A stretch of 64,000 bases of DNA from Chalara sp. BL73 (GCA_918026815.1 CAKJVC010000066.1:620001-684000), one strand, 5' to 3'; shown: positions 22,714-36,285, numbered from the stretch's first letter. The notes: generated by a model not told the origin, from the letters alone. Translations and numbers: made by a program.

Positions 22714-24150
22714 ATGATGGGCGGAGAAAGGAAGTATGGCCTTTTACAGGACATCGTCCTAGTCGCCATCTCTGTAAGTCTAGAAATTCCTTCTCTACCT
22801 CGGCGCCATTTCTAAAATAGGTGATTTGGCTAATATTTCCTCAGAGCGCGTCTATGTACTATGTGGTCAAATCTCTGATATCTCAGTTTCCTACCAACTT
22901 GGATCCAGAAAAAGAGCAACACGATCAGGCGCGCATAAAGGCTGTGGCCAATTTGCAAAGGTTACGGAAATCACAAGCCCATGACGATGGAGAAGATGGG
23001 GGAGCTTTCTCAGATGGGAATACATCGGGGAGGATAGGCATAAGTGATCTAGCTCTAGATCAATATGAAAGCCAAATAGCTATGGAAGTTGTGTCGCCGG
23101 AGGATATACCAGTTGGCTTTGATGGTATGCCACATCTCATGCCTACATTTTAGTATTTCTAACGTTTGCAGATATCGGCGGACTTGAAGAGATCGTCGAA
23201 GAGCTCAAAGAGTCGGTCATTTATCCTCTTACTATGCCTCACCTATACTCACGCTCTTCAACTCTCCTCGCTGCTCCTTCCGGTGTTCTTCTCTATGGCC
23301 CACCTGGATGCGGAAAGACAATGCTGGCGAAAGCACTTGCACATGAAAGTGGAGCATGCTTCATCAACCTACACATTTCAACCTTGACGGAGAAATGGTA
23401 TGGAGACTCCAACAAATTAGTACGGGCAGTCTTCTCTCTGGCGCGGAAACTACAGCCAACGATTGTGTTCATCGATGAAATCGATTCTATACTTGGCCAA
23501 AGACGCAGCGGTGAACATGAAGCAAGTGGTATGGTCAAAGCAGAGTAAGTGCTAGCGCCTGATTGTGCATAGGATGGGTACTAACTGTCTTGAGGTTCAT
23601 GACGCTGTGGGACGGCCTCACATCTTCGAATGAACAAGGAATACCCGCTCAAATTTGTATCCTCGGTGCCACAAATCGCATGCAAGACATTGATGAAGCT
23701 ATTTTACGCCGAATGCCCAAAAAGTTCCCTGTCTCATTGCCGAATTTGTCTCAACGACGGCGGATATTGAAGCTCGTATTGAAAGACACAAAGACAGATC
23801 CTAAGCACTTTGATATCGAATATTTAACTCGTGTAATGGCTGGTATGTCTGGTAGCGATATCAAGGAAGCTTGTAGAGAAGCCGCCATGGTTCCAGTAAG
23901 GGAGTTCATTAAGACGCAGCGGGCAAGTGGAGTCAGGATGTCGTCCGTTCAAGGTGATGCGGTACGTGGAGTACGGACGGAGGACTTCTTCGGACGAAGG
24001 GGAGGTGGGCAGGTCCTTGAAGGCAATCATGCACGAGCTTCGGCGTCGAAAAAGTCTGCCCCAGCACAGGATGCATCAGACAACGATGAGTATGAAGATG
24101 TTGAGGACAGTGATCGGGAGACGGTATCGTATGGGCCACAGGTCGATTAA
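22714..24150 (+). CDS. msp1: Msp1/ATAD1 AAA-ATPase of the mitochondrial outer membrane
   Basis: Msp1 extracts mislocalised tail-anchored proteins from the mitochondrial outer membrane and peroxisomes. Four exons (22714-22773, 22845-23124, 23172-23544, 23595-24150) give 422 residues. The N-terminal anchor is split by intron 1 ([11 protein letters not shown] | [12 protein letters not shown]). The AAA module contains [14 protein letters not shown], Walker [10 protein letters not shown], pore-loop region [13 protein letters not shown], Walker [11 protein letters not shown], sensor-1 GATNR, and the arginine-finger/PVSLP segment [15 protein letters not shown] that is typical of Msp1 among AAA proteins. 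The acidic C-terminal tail ([14 protein letters not shown]) is longer than in yeast. The start lies at a tandem ATGATG; either could be used. All motifs are intact. Confidence 0.95.
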
Positions 24151-24745
24151 AGTTTCGAATCTAGAAGCGAGCGAGCCATATGTAACATACAAACGGGGCG
24201 TTGGAATAGCGGGAGGGATGGATGTCTATAGAAGAATAATTAGAGCAAGCAAACGATAACAAACAACGATAATACCCTCATCGACGTCGTCTCGGCGACT
24301 AATTTTATTGAATTTTATTTACCAATTATTTATTTGCTATTAAGGTAGGTATACATAAGTGGTTCTAGACACCCTCTCTGAACCTCCTTTATTTTTCCAT
24401 TCGGCTAATACAAATAGTTGCAAGCCCTGCATCTCCTGTAATCACGTCATAACTTAGTGCGACCAAAATCCGGGGTAAGCATTGGCAAAGCGTCTTGCGA
24501 AAGCGGACCCCAGCCATTTCGTGACTCCTAGAAAAAAGAGAGAAAAGACACAGGTACATAAAACACCGCCCTGGATATCTACAATTACCTTAGTCATACT
24601 GAAATCACACCGAATTGGCCACTTTATTTATACCGTTTACGAAGCTGAATCTTTCGTCGCAGCCTTGCCTCCATCTCAATTGCAGTCTAGCCTAACCTTT
24701 TCTGCCCCTCTGTCCCAGCCGATCCGCTCTCTTGACTCTCCCAAA
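24151..24745. promoter_or_regulatory. msp1 3' flank and cystathionine beta-lyase promoter
   Basis: An open frame runs upstream of the lyase ATG from 24482, but it lacks an ATG and family resemblance, so it is treated as leader. CT-rich stretches just before 24746 are typical of fungal transcription starts. Confidence 0.5.
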
Positions 24746-26173
24746 ATGTCTTCACCGCCAGGTCAGTCAGGAGCCGCTGGCACCAGCAAGATCACTGCTG
24801 CTGCTGGTGGCAAGGCATTTCCTCATATTGACCTCGACGGTCATGATCTGCCACCCTCACCAGCACCCTCCAGCCCCAGAAATGGGCGTAAGTATGCATT
24901 AGCCACCGAGCTGGTATACACCGACAGCAAGGACCAGTATGGAGCTTCGAGCATGCCAATCTACCAGTCTGCCACCTTCAAGCAGACGACGGCTAATGGC
25001 GGAAATGAATACGATTATACAAGATCAGGAAACCCTACACGGACACATCTGGAACGGCATTTGGCCAAGATCATGAAGGCCGGAAGGGCCTTGGTCGTGG
25101 GATCGGGGATGGGAGCATTGGACGTTATCACCCGGATTTTGCGGCCTGGAGACGAGGTCATTACCGGTGACGATCTATACGGTGGCACAAATCGATTGTT
25201 GACTTACATGGCCACCAACCACGGGATCATCGTGCATCACATTGACACAACGAACCCCGAGCGAGTGAAGGATGTCCTATCACGAAAGACGGCCATGGTA
25301 TTATTAGAGACGCCTACAAATCCATTGATCAAGATTGTGGATATTCCTACTATCTCCAAGCTTGTGCACGAAGTCAATGGCAAGGCTTTGGTTGTGGTCG
25401 ATAACACCATGCTTTCGCCAATGCTGTCAAATCCTCTAGATCTAGGTGCCGACATTGTGTACGAATCAGGCACAAAGTACCTCTCAGGACATCACGACAT
25501 CATGGCCGGTGTTCTAGCATTCAATGACCCTTCGATTGGAGACAAGATGTACTTCACAATCAATTCCACCGGCTGTGGTCTCGCACCGAACGATGCTTTC
25601 CTCCTCATGAGAGGCATCAAAACTCTAGCAATCCGCATGGAGAAGCAACAATCTAATGCCCAACAAATCGCCGAGTTTCTCGAGGCCCGAGGATTCCGCG
25701 TTCGATACCCAGGCTTGAAGTCACATCCACAATACGATCTCCACTGGTCCATGGCCCGTGGTGCAGGAGCTGTGCTCTCATTCGAGACTGGTGATGTTGC
25801 TCTGTCTGAAAGAATTGTTGAGGCCGCTCGATTATGGGGTATCAGCGTCAGTTTCGGATGCGTCAACAGCTTGATCAGCATGCCATGCCAGATGAGTCAC
25901 GCAAGCATCAGCGCCGCGACGAGAAAGGAGAGACAGATGCCGGAGGATATCATTAGACTTTGTGTTGGTATTGAAGATGTTAATGATCTTATCGATGATC
26001 TTAGCTCTGCTGTAAGTTTGCTTCCTCATTCCATGTGCTTTCACTAACGCAAATAGCTCGTTCAAGCTGGCGCGGTGACAGTGACCTTGGACGGATTCCA
26101 TGCCAAGGGCTCGGCTCAAGCAATAGCTCAAATTCCAATAGAGGAATCTGATGCGGCTGCTGCACCACAATGA
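24746..26173 (+). CDS. Cystathionine beta-lyase (methionine biosynthesis)
   Basis: PLP enzyme that cleaves cystathionine to homocysteine in the transsulfuration route to methionine (Str3 / met-2 / MetG type). Two exons (24746-26011 and 26057-26173) give 460 residues. Visible Cys/Met-PLP family features: SMPIYQSATFKQ, NEYDYTRSGNPTR, phosphate-binding VGSGMGALDVI, GDDLYGGTNRLL, LETPTNPLIKIVDIP, the PLP-aspartate region VVVDNTMLSPML, the Schiff-base lysine in YESGTKYLSGHHDIMAG, and LMRGIKTLAIRMEKQ. The N-terminal about 50 residues are Gly/Ser/Pro-rich. The second exon supplies LVQAGAVTVTLDGFHAKG. The beta-lyase rather than gamma-lyase assignment rests on the overall match to fungal cystathionine beta-lyases such as the KYLSGHHDIM segment. 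The start at 24746 is the first ATG after the leader. Confidence 0.93.
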
Positions 26174-29000
26174 TCTTCTGAAATTTAGTCAAGGGTATAT
26201 TGATAGCATGGCTTAGGCGTTCCGGGAAATGGATGGCGGAAACTATGACTTAAAAACTTCATTTCACGAGCTCACGCTATCAAAATGGTATAGACGAAAT
26301 TTTATGAACAGCTTTATTCAACAAAAGCCTCAATCTTTTGCCTAGACATGACTTGACAGTACATTGTGCCAATGGCAAGACTAGACGTCAAGGCAAGCTC
26401 TTGGGTCCTTGTCCCTGTAGTACAATCCCCTCTAAGTCCAGACTCGTATCCATGACCCTAACAAGTATGGCGTAAAGCCATCGGCCCTCACGGTCCAGAC
26501 GGCTCAAACCCCGACAACTGGATGCTTCATCCCCTACCCCCCATTCTCATCTCTAAAAGACACAAATAAAGTTCTCTAACTAACTGCTTCATCAAAAATG
26601 TGGTTCTATCAGACAGAACGAAAGCCGCACTGACCCCTAAGCGGCATGATTGGACCTGGTTGGAAGTATGGTCGCTGGAGAGAGTAGGGGATCGAGGATA
26701 ATATATATCAGGAAGAGAAGAATCGTAATTCGAACATCTTTGAAAAGGAAACCCCAGAAATAGGCATACCGTAAGTGAAATGTTTCACTCGAAGCAGATG
26801 GATCAGAAAGTGGAGGAAGAATTTCTGGGGTTCGTCCCTTAATTTTTCAATCTTTTTTTCCCGTCTTGTTGATGCCGCCTGTTCTCTCCTCCAATGCCTC
26901 TTTCCCCGGATTTATACACAGATTTCAATCTTTACCTGCCTTCCTATCCTGGTGCTTGCACGACAGCCACAGGCGCACCGCCATCTCAAATCCTCATGCT
27001 GTTTCTAGATTTCAGGGTTTTCAGGGTCCTCGGAAGAACGGAACGGAAGTTGATGCCGTGCTTCGAATGACTTAACCATGGCAAAGGATATGCAAAATAC
27101 TGTCATGCAAGTAGAAAGATTCAGGCTTCTTCCCACAAACACCCATATTCCAGGTGGCATGCCTCTAGAAACTGCTACCGTGTTTCTCAGTACCACAGCT
27201 GTTGCTATATGTACTGTACAGGGATGGTGGTCGGCGATCTAAATCGTGATTTCTTCAGCAGGAATGCAAAGCAGGAGACCCAAAGATAAAGGGTATTACT
27301 GTATAAGCACTGGTAGATGTTAGGCAGGAAAGTTAAATGCGATATCTACATGTGATAGGTGTGAATCTTAGAGAGATGTTTTTTTTTTCCTTGATGAGAA
27401 GGCTCCTCAGGTGGTCAGGTCTTTCTACACAAATAAGGCTCAAAAGGGGCCGCAGCTTTAAAAAGGACCTGGAAGCCTTAAAAGAAACCAAGCAGTGATC
27501 CTAGGCATCTCGGAACGGTGAGGATGCGTCAGAGGTTAGCTATGATCGTGAACAAGACCGCTTAGTTAATGGAGGCCAACAAGTCACCATATCATACGAC
27601 GGCGGGGCTGGGGTTGCGATATGGAGATTTAGAATAAGGATGACATCCCATCAGCGGGAAGGAGAGAATTGGGACCACGGATGGGATACTTGTACCGACA
27701 TTTCAAAGTCACCAAGCAGCAAGCACCGTTCCTCTTAGAAGAACCATTGGATGTACTTCGCTCGCTTAAGCCCCTTATCTGTGCATACCACGTGCAGTTA
27801 GGTCCTCTTCTTTGGTAAATCGGTGAAAATCATAGACAGATTCTATTTTGCGAAGCACGGACGCATCACCTGATCCGTAGCGAACTTCTGTTAAAGAAAC
27901 GGATGATAATCCCCTACCAGGGTATGAGAAGGAGGGCTTCAATAACGCCCCTCAGCCATACTCCGAGCCCGGCAGCTTATAGATCGGTCTACATAATTTA
28001 TTATGGTTCCTCAAATTGATAATAAGCTTGATTAAGGTACGCAATTCCAAGTACATTTGTTGTACGCACACAGCTAGAGGGCCATCTGCCTCTCAAAAAT
28101 TCATCCTGTTGTCTTTAGCTCAAGACATGCAGTCTACGGAAGATCTCGAGATTGGCAGGCAATGTTGCCAATACAAAACTCCTTGAGCCAAGGGATACTC
28201 AAGCAAGTGAGAAACTGAAGACATGTTAGCCAGTGAGCAGGATTCGACATAATTAGCATTGTGTTTGAAAGAGCATAAAGCGATGGCCACAACCTTATTT
28301 GTGGATATTTCAAGCCATGCATCTAACCCAAGACGTCGGAGAACTGGATACAGATTACTAAAGTATGGGCTATGCATGTCTCTGTGATATAAATACTTGG
28401 AAAGTAAGCAGAAGAAGGGTCGCATCTTAACATATTTATCAGGAGTTACGGCCGAAAAATTACTCATATCGCTTATATCAACCGGCTCATCAGTATAAAA
28501 AGGGCCACTGAATATGAGCCTTACCTCATGTAAAGCGAAGCACCGGAAAATGGGGAGCTGAGACGAGAACTTGCACTCTAGGTGCCTAGCAATGGTTGGA
28601 ATGATTTATGACCCGGTACGTCAATATTCATATTTACCAAAGGTGTGCCTCATACCACCCAACCACAAATTGAGGTCTAACACTGTGAGATGAGCAAGCG
28701 TAACTGAAAAATCGGCGCTAGAAAATCTTTTTTGATACTGATGATTTCACTGCTGTAGTTCTTGCACTGTAATTAGAAACCTTTTCTTCACATTCTGTAG
28801 AATGCTAAAGTCCTTTTATGATATCTTTCTTGATATTTCTGGGAAAAATCAGAGAGGTGAAGTATCGTATCTGATGAATGGTTGAAATGGGCCGATTGAC
28901 GAAATAAGGAGACATCCTCACTAGTGTGGGCTTAGAATTAGTACGCGGGACAGCATTATCAACATGAAGATACAGCTGAAAGATAGAAGCCGACAGGATT
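26174..29000. other. Gene-free region
   Basis: Only short, mutually overlapping frames occur; the largest (28120-28467, minus, 115 codons) has no family motif. A T run lies near 27381-27389. No repeat family or RNA gene was recognised. Confidence 0.5.
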
Positions 29001-29038
29001 GAGTAGAAGCTCCAGATAGTTATGAAATCTAGAATATC

Positions 29039-29239
29039 TTACCTGCTCCAAGTTTTCGAGAGAATATTCTCCAGGTCCAAACTTGGAATATGCTGATCCA
29101 TACCAGCGAGGAGCGCGAGACTAGAGCTAGACAAGCGTGTAGTATACAGTTGTTGGAGCTCATAGGTTAGTTCACATTGAATTAGAGTCTGAGTCTCCAC
29201 TTGAAGAAGAACGCCGATTTCTAGTGCTGGTATACTCAC
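29039..29239 (-). pseudogene. Possible degraded coding fragment A
   Basis: A minus-strand frame with helical, coding-like sequence (SIPALEIGVLLQVETQTL, then QLYTTRLSSSSLALLAGM) ends near a good donor (GTAAGATATT). It has no ATG or clear upstream exon and I do not recognise it. It resembles fragment B around 29840-29900. Confidence 0.2.
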
Positions 29240-29739
29240 CGATCTGTCAACTGCGAGATTTGGGCACTACAGTGTGCACTTCTTCAACCATATCTGTTCA
29301 AAAACCAGAATTTCCTAGGTCAGCGCAGCTCATGACCCGAAAAAGATATGTCATGAATAATAAACCGCCCAAATGTGACAGTTTGACCGCAAGATTGCTT
29401 AATAGACTCAATCGAGGCCTAGTTTAATGATGGATCCAACACATATTTTCGAATAAAGGCAGCATGAATGCGAATATGCTTTAGAATGGACCTTGGCTAA
29501 TTGAAGCCTATTTCGTATTTTTAATTATGTCATCAGCATCGTTCTTTTCCTGCCGGTTCACCTCGAGCATTTCCTGCATTTCGACGCTATTGTTACTTAT
29601 TTGATACACAGACTGCGATTTTCTCATCCTGTCAGCAGGTACATTGCTGGTCATGGTCCTGACTAACTGTTGACACATCTCGAGCGCGAGCGATCCAGGT
29701 GCTAAAGTCCGTAAATTCGGCCCTCAATGTAAACTCTAT

Positions 29740-30020
29740 ATAGCATGTCGCGCAAACATAACGTAGAATAACCGATGTCGAGCAATCGAGGTAAGCCCTC
29801 GAGCACATCTGAAGTTGCTCAATATAGTAACGCCGGCAACTTCGCATAACAGCAAGCCGAGTTCTAGAGGTATGGAGGACATGCTGATTTGCGAGTCTCT
29901 GAAACTTGATTTTGCGCCGGTCAGGGCGTTCGAAAGAGCGTTGAGTCTTTGTGTATGGGATTCAAATTGCGTAAGACCGGTAATCAGCTGCAGGCTGAGA
30001 TATGTGAGAAGGTGAAGAAG
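29740..30020 (-). pseudogene. Possible degraded coding fragment B
   Basis: One minus-strand frame reads TYLSLQLITGLTQFESHTQ, RLNALSNALTGAKSSF, MSSIPLELGLLLCEVAGV and TILSNFRCARGL before stops appear. The composition is coding-like, but no start, splice frame or family is recognisable. Confidence 0.2.
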
Positions 30021-32157
30021 TTGATATTGCTATTGCAATTCGCGGCTTCCCCCAGGGGTTAGATTCTATGCTCTCCAAAGGTAAAGTCACGTGGCAGTTG
30101 TGATAGATACTACTCTCTCTTCTTGGAACGTTACACTATCGACTACATTTTCATCCCCGCATCTGGAGCGTGCACTTCGCGGTCGTGCTTGAACTTGAAT
30201 CTCTAGAGCTGATCGATGCTGATCTGCAACATCCTGAACTTCATGAATGATTGATGCCGAGCGGCGGCGGTCAAGCTGAGCCGTATTGAGTCTCTTCCCA
30301 CAGGTACACTCCTCGTTTTTCGTGTTTGTCAAAAACTGATAACTGTGCTTTATTACTTGATCCTATAGGGTATGCTAATTTGGATTTCTCTTGTTTGACA
30401 GTCTGTTTTTGTTTCGCGTCAAAGGTCTTCGGTCCTGTATCATGGAAAAACAAATGCAGGCCCAGAGTGTAGCCGGCGCTGTCCGGGTTTCCGTAGCCAG
30501 CCTTACGAATGTCTCCAAACTATGCATCGGATGTGCCCAAACTAGACTGAGAATCCAAACACTCTCCTGTTATGACGGGGAAAGTGTATTGGTGTGTTGA
30601 ATGAACAAAAGTGGCTGGATAGTGAAACGGGCCTGAATTTAACGCCCTCGTTCGCTGCCACTTAGTAGGGGCTTACTTGAGGTTCAGCGAATCAGCGCAT
30701 TGAGGCAAGCACCGGAGGTTTTTGTCCGCCCCATGTACGATATTCCTCTCAAGAATGAAAACTAGCGCGATGCGGCAAATCCCTTGGAAATCCTGTGTCC
30801 AATCGCAACATTAAATCCGTGTCTCAGTTCTGGTGGCATTCAAATGTAATGTCCTGGCTGGCTGGCTTGTCTGCACAGGTATATTTCGATGTGCAGAGGA
30901 AGCATATTTGACGTTGCTTATGATTGTACAAGGCAAATTTGTATCAATACTGTGGTTGCCATTATATTTCGGCCACGTAACCGTATGTCTTATGGTTGGA
31001 AAATGCAATTTTGTGGTCGAGTTACTTGAAGACAGGTTCTCAAGTCAATGTCTAATCTTGCTACTCGTCTTTGCATGCGTGGTTATTCGATATATATCCA
31101 GTCCGCCTCATCTGCAGAAAACGACTAGTTTAGGAAAGGAGGCATCTTGCTAATACACAATAAGGGCTAGATCAGTAACCTGTTTCGTTGAGTACGCCTA
31201 ATACTTCTGGTTGCAAGAAACAGTGGGCCCTGGCCACATATTTCATCGGGGGCAAGTCCGTCGCCCCGTCCTGAAGCATCTCTCCTCCTACACAGAGTTG
31301 GCCACTACAACTACCATTTACCAGCAACGGAATCACTATTTTTGAATATTATCACTTTTCTTGCCAAAGCACGAAACAAGGGCATTCTACTATCATATTT
31401 TTAAGCATCTCAGACCTTGGCTTTGTGACCTGCCACATATATCATGGAACTAGAAGTCGAAATGGCATCTTTATTCACTGAGTCGAAGAAGAGAAGAACA
31501 AAGAAAGGTTCCCATAGTTGTGGATAGTTCAGAGAGACAAAGGAGAGAAGCGTCTTGCGAGAGATCTTTCACAGCGGTCTTTGAGGCTGGCTATATCGGA
31601 GAGTGCACGGAGATTCCTCCGTAACCCTATAGTTCGATGCAGTTAAGGGAACATGAAGTCGACATCGGGATATTCATCAATTCAATGACCCACTTCAAGA
31701 AGTTGCACATTAATGTAATGCCAGGGACATTGAGATTGCATTATGCTGGGAGCCAGTGGCCGTTCTATGCGTGATCGGATCTCTCAGGCTGGACGAATTT
31801 GGGCAGAATACGGTTGCTACTGGGGTAGCAGAGTGCAGCAACAACAGGATTGGGCTCAGACCAACAGTTCATGGGGTCGAGGGTACGGCTCAGTTCAATG
31901 CTGTTAGCATGTGTTGGCTGTATCATTGCGTTCTTTCGAGGTCGTCGCAAAGGCGCAACAGATTGAAAAGGCGGCGAGAAAATCCATTGTCTCAATACGC
32001 AGCAAAGCTACCGAAGTGCAAGCATGTATACTGCTGAAGAACGCGCCAAACCCTCCTCCGCCGATACAACAAGTTCCTATAAACCAACACCTTGAGGGCC
32101 ATACCTCCGCCAGTGGTACTCTTTAAACGATCTATAATGTCGAGTCGAAAACGAAGA
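30021..32157. other. Gene-poor region
   Basis: Short frames at 30087-30453 (minus), 30833-31153 (plus) and 31756-32126 (plus) lack motifs and consistent splicing. The plus-strand stretch 31743-32126 has some Gln-rich coding-like sequence, but no supportable model. Confidence 0.45.
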
Positions 32158-34397
32158 TTAACTTGTGTTCAACAAGTTGCGGATTTGCATAAGATTTTGA
32201 GCCCCCTTCTCTTCTGCTGATGGTGGCGCGAGCCTGCGAGTGCCTAGGGCAGGCTCATGGAAACCGAACGCGGCAGCATCAGCCGTCCAATCAGCGGAGA
32301 ACGACCGGGAATATCTATCATGAATCTCGTCTGTTGGCTGTACATACGAAAATCTGGTGCACGCATCTATCATATCATCTATTCGATTAATATGTACGGT
32401 GGACAATCGGCTAGGCATCCCTCCAGATTGACTAGCATCGAACCGGATACTGCATTCTCTTGCAGTTTTCTGCAACATCTCTACCAATGGATTAGCAACT
32501 GGAAAGCCTGCTCGAGATTGTGCCAATGACTCTATTCCAAAGCGTATAGCGTTAGGCCCATCTTTACCATGGCCTTCCACTCCACCAGGGAAGAATCTAG
32601 CAACAACGTCGGCTAGGTGTAGAACGGAAAACATTTGCAAAACTGTCTGGTATCGACAAGTAAATTGGGTTCGATAATGCTCGTCCAGAAGGAAGAGGCC
32701 ACTCTGTGCATGCTTCCATATGGTTTCTTCAACTGTGGCAATTGGAAATCCGTGAAAATTTAACAACGGTCGGAGTAGTTGTACCACTGCATTTTCATAA
32801 AGGATACTATCATGTCAGCGGCCAAATGGACAGAAACAAGAGAAAAATCTTACAGTAACGATAGCACATGGGGAAGGGCTTGACTGCTGTTCGATTCGGT
32901 ATTTGCAATGGAGGCAGGCAGCTCTCTACGCCAGGAGACATACCTACGGTAAAAATCCAGAATCTGACGTGCTTGTATAGGTGCGCCACTCGTAGAGTAC
33001 ATTGTGGTCGTGACTTCGCTAATTATACTATTCAGTTTCCACTTTTGTAGGTTTGTTGTGCCTAACAGTCCCGGCCATGCAGGACATCGATCGTGGGGTT
33101 GACGGTAGAAATACCACTTTGCCTCATCCAACTTCGTATCGCTATACTCGAGTTTTTCGAAGTAGTCATGCCGTACAGCCGGTGGAACTTGAAAGGTTAT
33201 CTGTGCCCATTCACTGAGCCCATTAGTATGGAAGTGGAAAGGTACAGATACGACCAACCTATTCAAGTTGTGGACCCCTTGACTTGTTGATTTCCATACT
33301 TCTTGAAAGCCGTCAACTTCTGAGTAATCAACCTTGGATAGAATGCTAGTGGCGAACTTTAAGTAGGAAGAGGCGCGTAAGGCATCTGTTCGCGCAGACT
33401 CTATGAGAAACATGACTGCGAATGCTTGTGCCGTGGTAATGCTCGTGTCTTCGACATCAATCGCCGAGCGCGCCGCATCGCTGAAGTCCCGGCCGAGCTG
33501 TTCAAAGTCTACCACCTCTCCATCAGATGGGGAATGTAGATGACATGCCATTGCGCAAATCGCATTGACGAGCATCGTTGAGCAGTAAGTCTTTGATTGG
33601 TGCTTGTAGGAATCAACGAATCGCCCCTCACTAAACAACGTGTGCACAGGATGGATCCAGGCAAAGAACAGCTGGAATAAATGGTCTAGAATAGCGGTGT
33701 CAGAGGTTACTGACGACCATCTGAATGCCGTGAGATTGGCGCCATCCATATCATGATCCGGAGAATCAAACATGGACTGCTGAGACTGGGACCCGCCCGG
33801 TGAGAATTCACCATCCTCCTCAATGGACGAACGGCCCAACCATGACACAATAGCTTCATATGTCTCGCCCTTTTTAAGACGGCTTAAAATTTCGGGAACC
33901 TGCTCCTCGGTGGAAAGTGCTTGGAGTATCTGATCTGTTAAATGGTCCTTGGTCATGAGTTCCTTGATTTGTTTAACGAGCTCTTCCTTTGCGTGCTTGA
34001 TATGGACCTCGTAGATACACTCCGAGGTCTCTATTCGCGATGCACATCTTTTGCATGGTTTCTTACCATCACACTATGAACAATTAGCGGAGCACGATTT
34101 GGAATTTTAGGCGTGTTGGGTACAACAGAAACACCACAGGGCAATCTCATTCCAGATCTTTATGTCATGACTCACCTTGGCTCGAGCCTTTTTGCAATTC
34201 AGACATGCATTGCGAGTCACAGAGTCAGGCACTCGTCGTCTTTTGGTTGAGATATTGCCAGTCTCAGCGTCTTTTTCATTGCGGACCCGGCGTGAATCAG
34301 ACCCCGTAGCAGACTCGGACGTAGATTGAGTGCTCTGGTTACTCATAGAGCCACTATTCTCGCCGCTGAATGATGGACGAATTGTTCGAAACGACAT
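32158..34397 (-). CDS. Zn2Cys6 fungal transcription factor (C6, fungal_trans family)
   Basis: Nuclear regulator of unknown target. Three exons (34397-34176, 34073-32854, 32806-32158) give 696 residues. The zinc cluster bridges intron 1: Cys65 and Cys68 (ACLNCKKARAK) in exon 1; Cys75, Cys81, Cys84 and Cys93 (CDGKKPCKRC ... ETSEC) in exon 2. A Lys/Glu-rich linker and likely coiled coil follow (HIKHAKEELVKQIKEL). The middle domain begins at FQLFFAWIHPVHTLFSEGRF and contains STMLVNAICAMACHLHSP and the position equivalent to AARSAID. The third exon, restored through acceptor 32807/32808, continues ILYENAVVQLLRPLLNFHGFPI. The layout resembles NirA-like proteins, but the target is not inferable. It is the only intact gene in a 13-kb gene-poor island and has no neighbouring enzyme cluster inside the window. 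Confidence 0.9.
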
Positions 34398-35508
34398 CTT
34401 CGAAAGAGTATAGCATTAATCATGCCATATAGCGGGATGTATACTTGGTCTCAATCCGAGATTGTGTCTTCAGGCTAGTTTGCATTGGAGTTCGTGAATT
34501 GCTGTGGGGAAAGAGCCGATTTGATGGCGTTGATATTCCTCGAATACGGTGCTGATTTGGTAGACAACAGCAAGCCATGCACAGTCGAAAGCGCCTTTCC
34601 TTGATTAAAGCCTCATGGACGAATACCGGAGAGCGACCGGGTCTGCGCAGGCATGCAACCAAATTCTAGCCAAGCTGCGGTACTACTCTTTACTCTTGTA
34701 AGTAGCAACTAGTAGGTTAACCAGCTCGGAAACACTGGCAGGATTTCTAGGTGGTAACTGGTGCTTGCGACTTTTTGCTATAGCTGAAAAGTTGGCCCAC
34801 CAGCATACAAGAGCACACGACTTTTGCTGAAATGAATAGTCCACCAAGGTTTTAGAGACTAGTGCTTTCTTCTTTCTCCTCAGGCGCACGGTGCAATAAT
34901 TCCTAGAAAATGATGCGCCTACGATGTTACTGAGCTAGGATCGGAGTTTCGAGAGGCGCTCGGTGACGATGTGCGCCGCAGATAATAGTGGAATAGGCAA
35001 TGAAGAGAAGCAACTCCAGCATACAGCTTGTAAGCACAAACAAGTCAGGTCTGTGAGGATTGACGAAGTACTTCAAAGCTGAGAACCTAGACATAAGTCA
35101 CGGTTAGGGTTTCCAGGAGCAACTCAATGGGATTGTCAATGAAACCCCAGGGATGCGGTCTAACAAGTGGTCAAGAAGTCTTGGAAAATTGACATAGACT
35201 ACGAAGCTGTCGACTGTCGCTCATCTGCTTGGACACTTACAACCTAGATTGGCAGGCCAGGATCACGGGTGGTAACTGCCAGGTAGGTATAGATCATCAA
35301 TGGTGAAATATGTTCCACACGGCTACTGGATAGGCACGAGTCCTAAGTACATGCATAAGCAGTCAAGAAGCGACAGCGTTGAAGGTGCATTGAGATCTAC
35401 CTGCAGTAAGAGCAAGATCTAGATAAAAACACATGGATTCAGGCAGGCTTGAACCGTTCAGCTACTACGGCTTAATGATGACGCTCATGTCTTCTTGTGG
35501 CGGAGCCC

Positions 35509-35536
<28 letters not shown>
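35509..35536. repeat. Poly-A tract of 28 bp
   Basis: Twenty-eight consecutive A residues. This could be the tail of an old retroposed sequence, but no target-site duplication or coding remnant was recognised next to it. Confidence 0.95.
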
Positions 35537-35539
<3 letters not shown>

Positions 35540-36285
35540 ACCTGTTTGCCCCCTAGCATATTGGCGAATGGAGAAGCGGAAGTCTGCCAAAGAAGGTTGA
35601 GCCTAGGGCTAGCATACCTGATAGTATATTATGGCTAGAATGCCGGTACACTAAATTAACCTGCCCACTACGTTACCGTACCGGGCGATGGTGTGCAGCG
35701 CTAGCTCCCATCAATAGATAAGATATAATAGAAGGCTGGCTCCCCTACAGTAGCAAGTGCTTTAGATCGTTTGCGTGTTGGAAAGCTCTTTAAACAAATA
35801 AAAATGATGGCTGGGGGAGGGAGATAGGGGGCAGTCCGGTTCGCCGTCCAGTGGATGGAGGGGCAGTTTGTCGACTGCGGGGGGGGGGGAGTGAATGACA
35901 GGGAGGGAAAGATGCCAGAGGCGAAGACCCCTAGAAATTTAAAAAGCGGTGAATTGGCGACTGGTACCTGGTACCGTAGAGTGCCAGTGGGTGGTAGTAG
36001 CTATTTAGTGATGTTCTGGAGCCCTGACAAGCAGTATAGTGTACTGACTCGCGTGGAGAGAGGGAAAAAAGTCGGAGGCTACAGCACATCACAAAGCATT
36101 ATTACTGTACTGCTGTACCGAGCAATGTGCTATTCTATCAGCCGATCAATAGGCCCGCCCAGAAGGGCTGTCCCCCTGCCACGCCCGCGTCTAGCTCCTG
36201 CACGCTCAGCAAGGGTCACCATATGTACCGTATTAGCACAGTAGTAGCAACAGCACTACCACCAGAACACACAGCGGCATCGTAC

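Noticed and set aside
22407..22820. 137-codon plus-strand frame across the pcs1/msp1 gap
   Set aside because: It overlaps the true msp1 exon 1 in another frame and has no motif.
24482..24745. Upstream open extension of cystathionine beta-lyase
   Set aside because: No ATG in the extension and no similarity to the family N-terminus; a CT-rich leader fits better.
28120..28467. 115-codon minus-strand frame
   Set aside because: No motif and no start/leader context; rare-codon composition like the surrounding non-coding DNA.
35855..36244. 129-codon plus-strand frame
   Set aside because: Made of G-run and low-complexity sequence, no motif, no consistent splice context.
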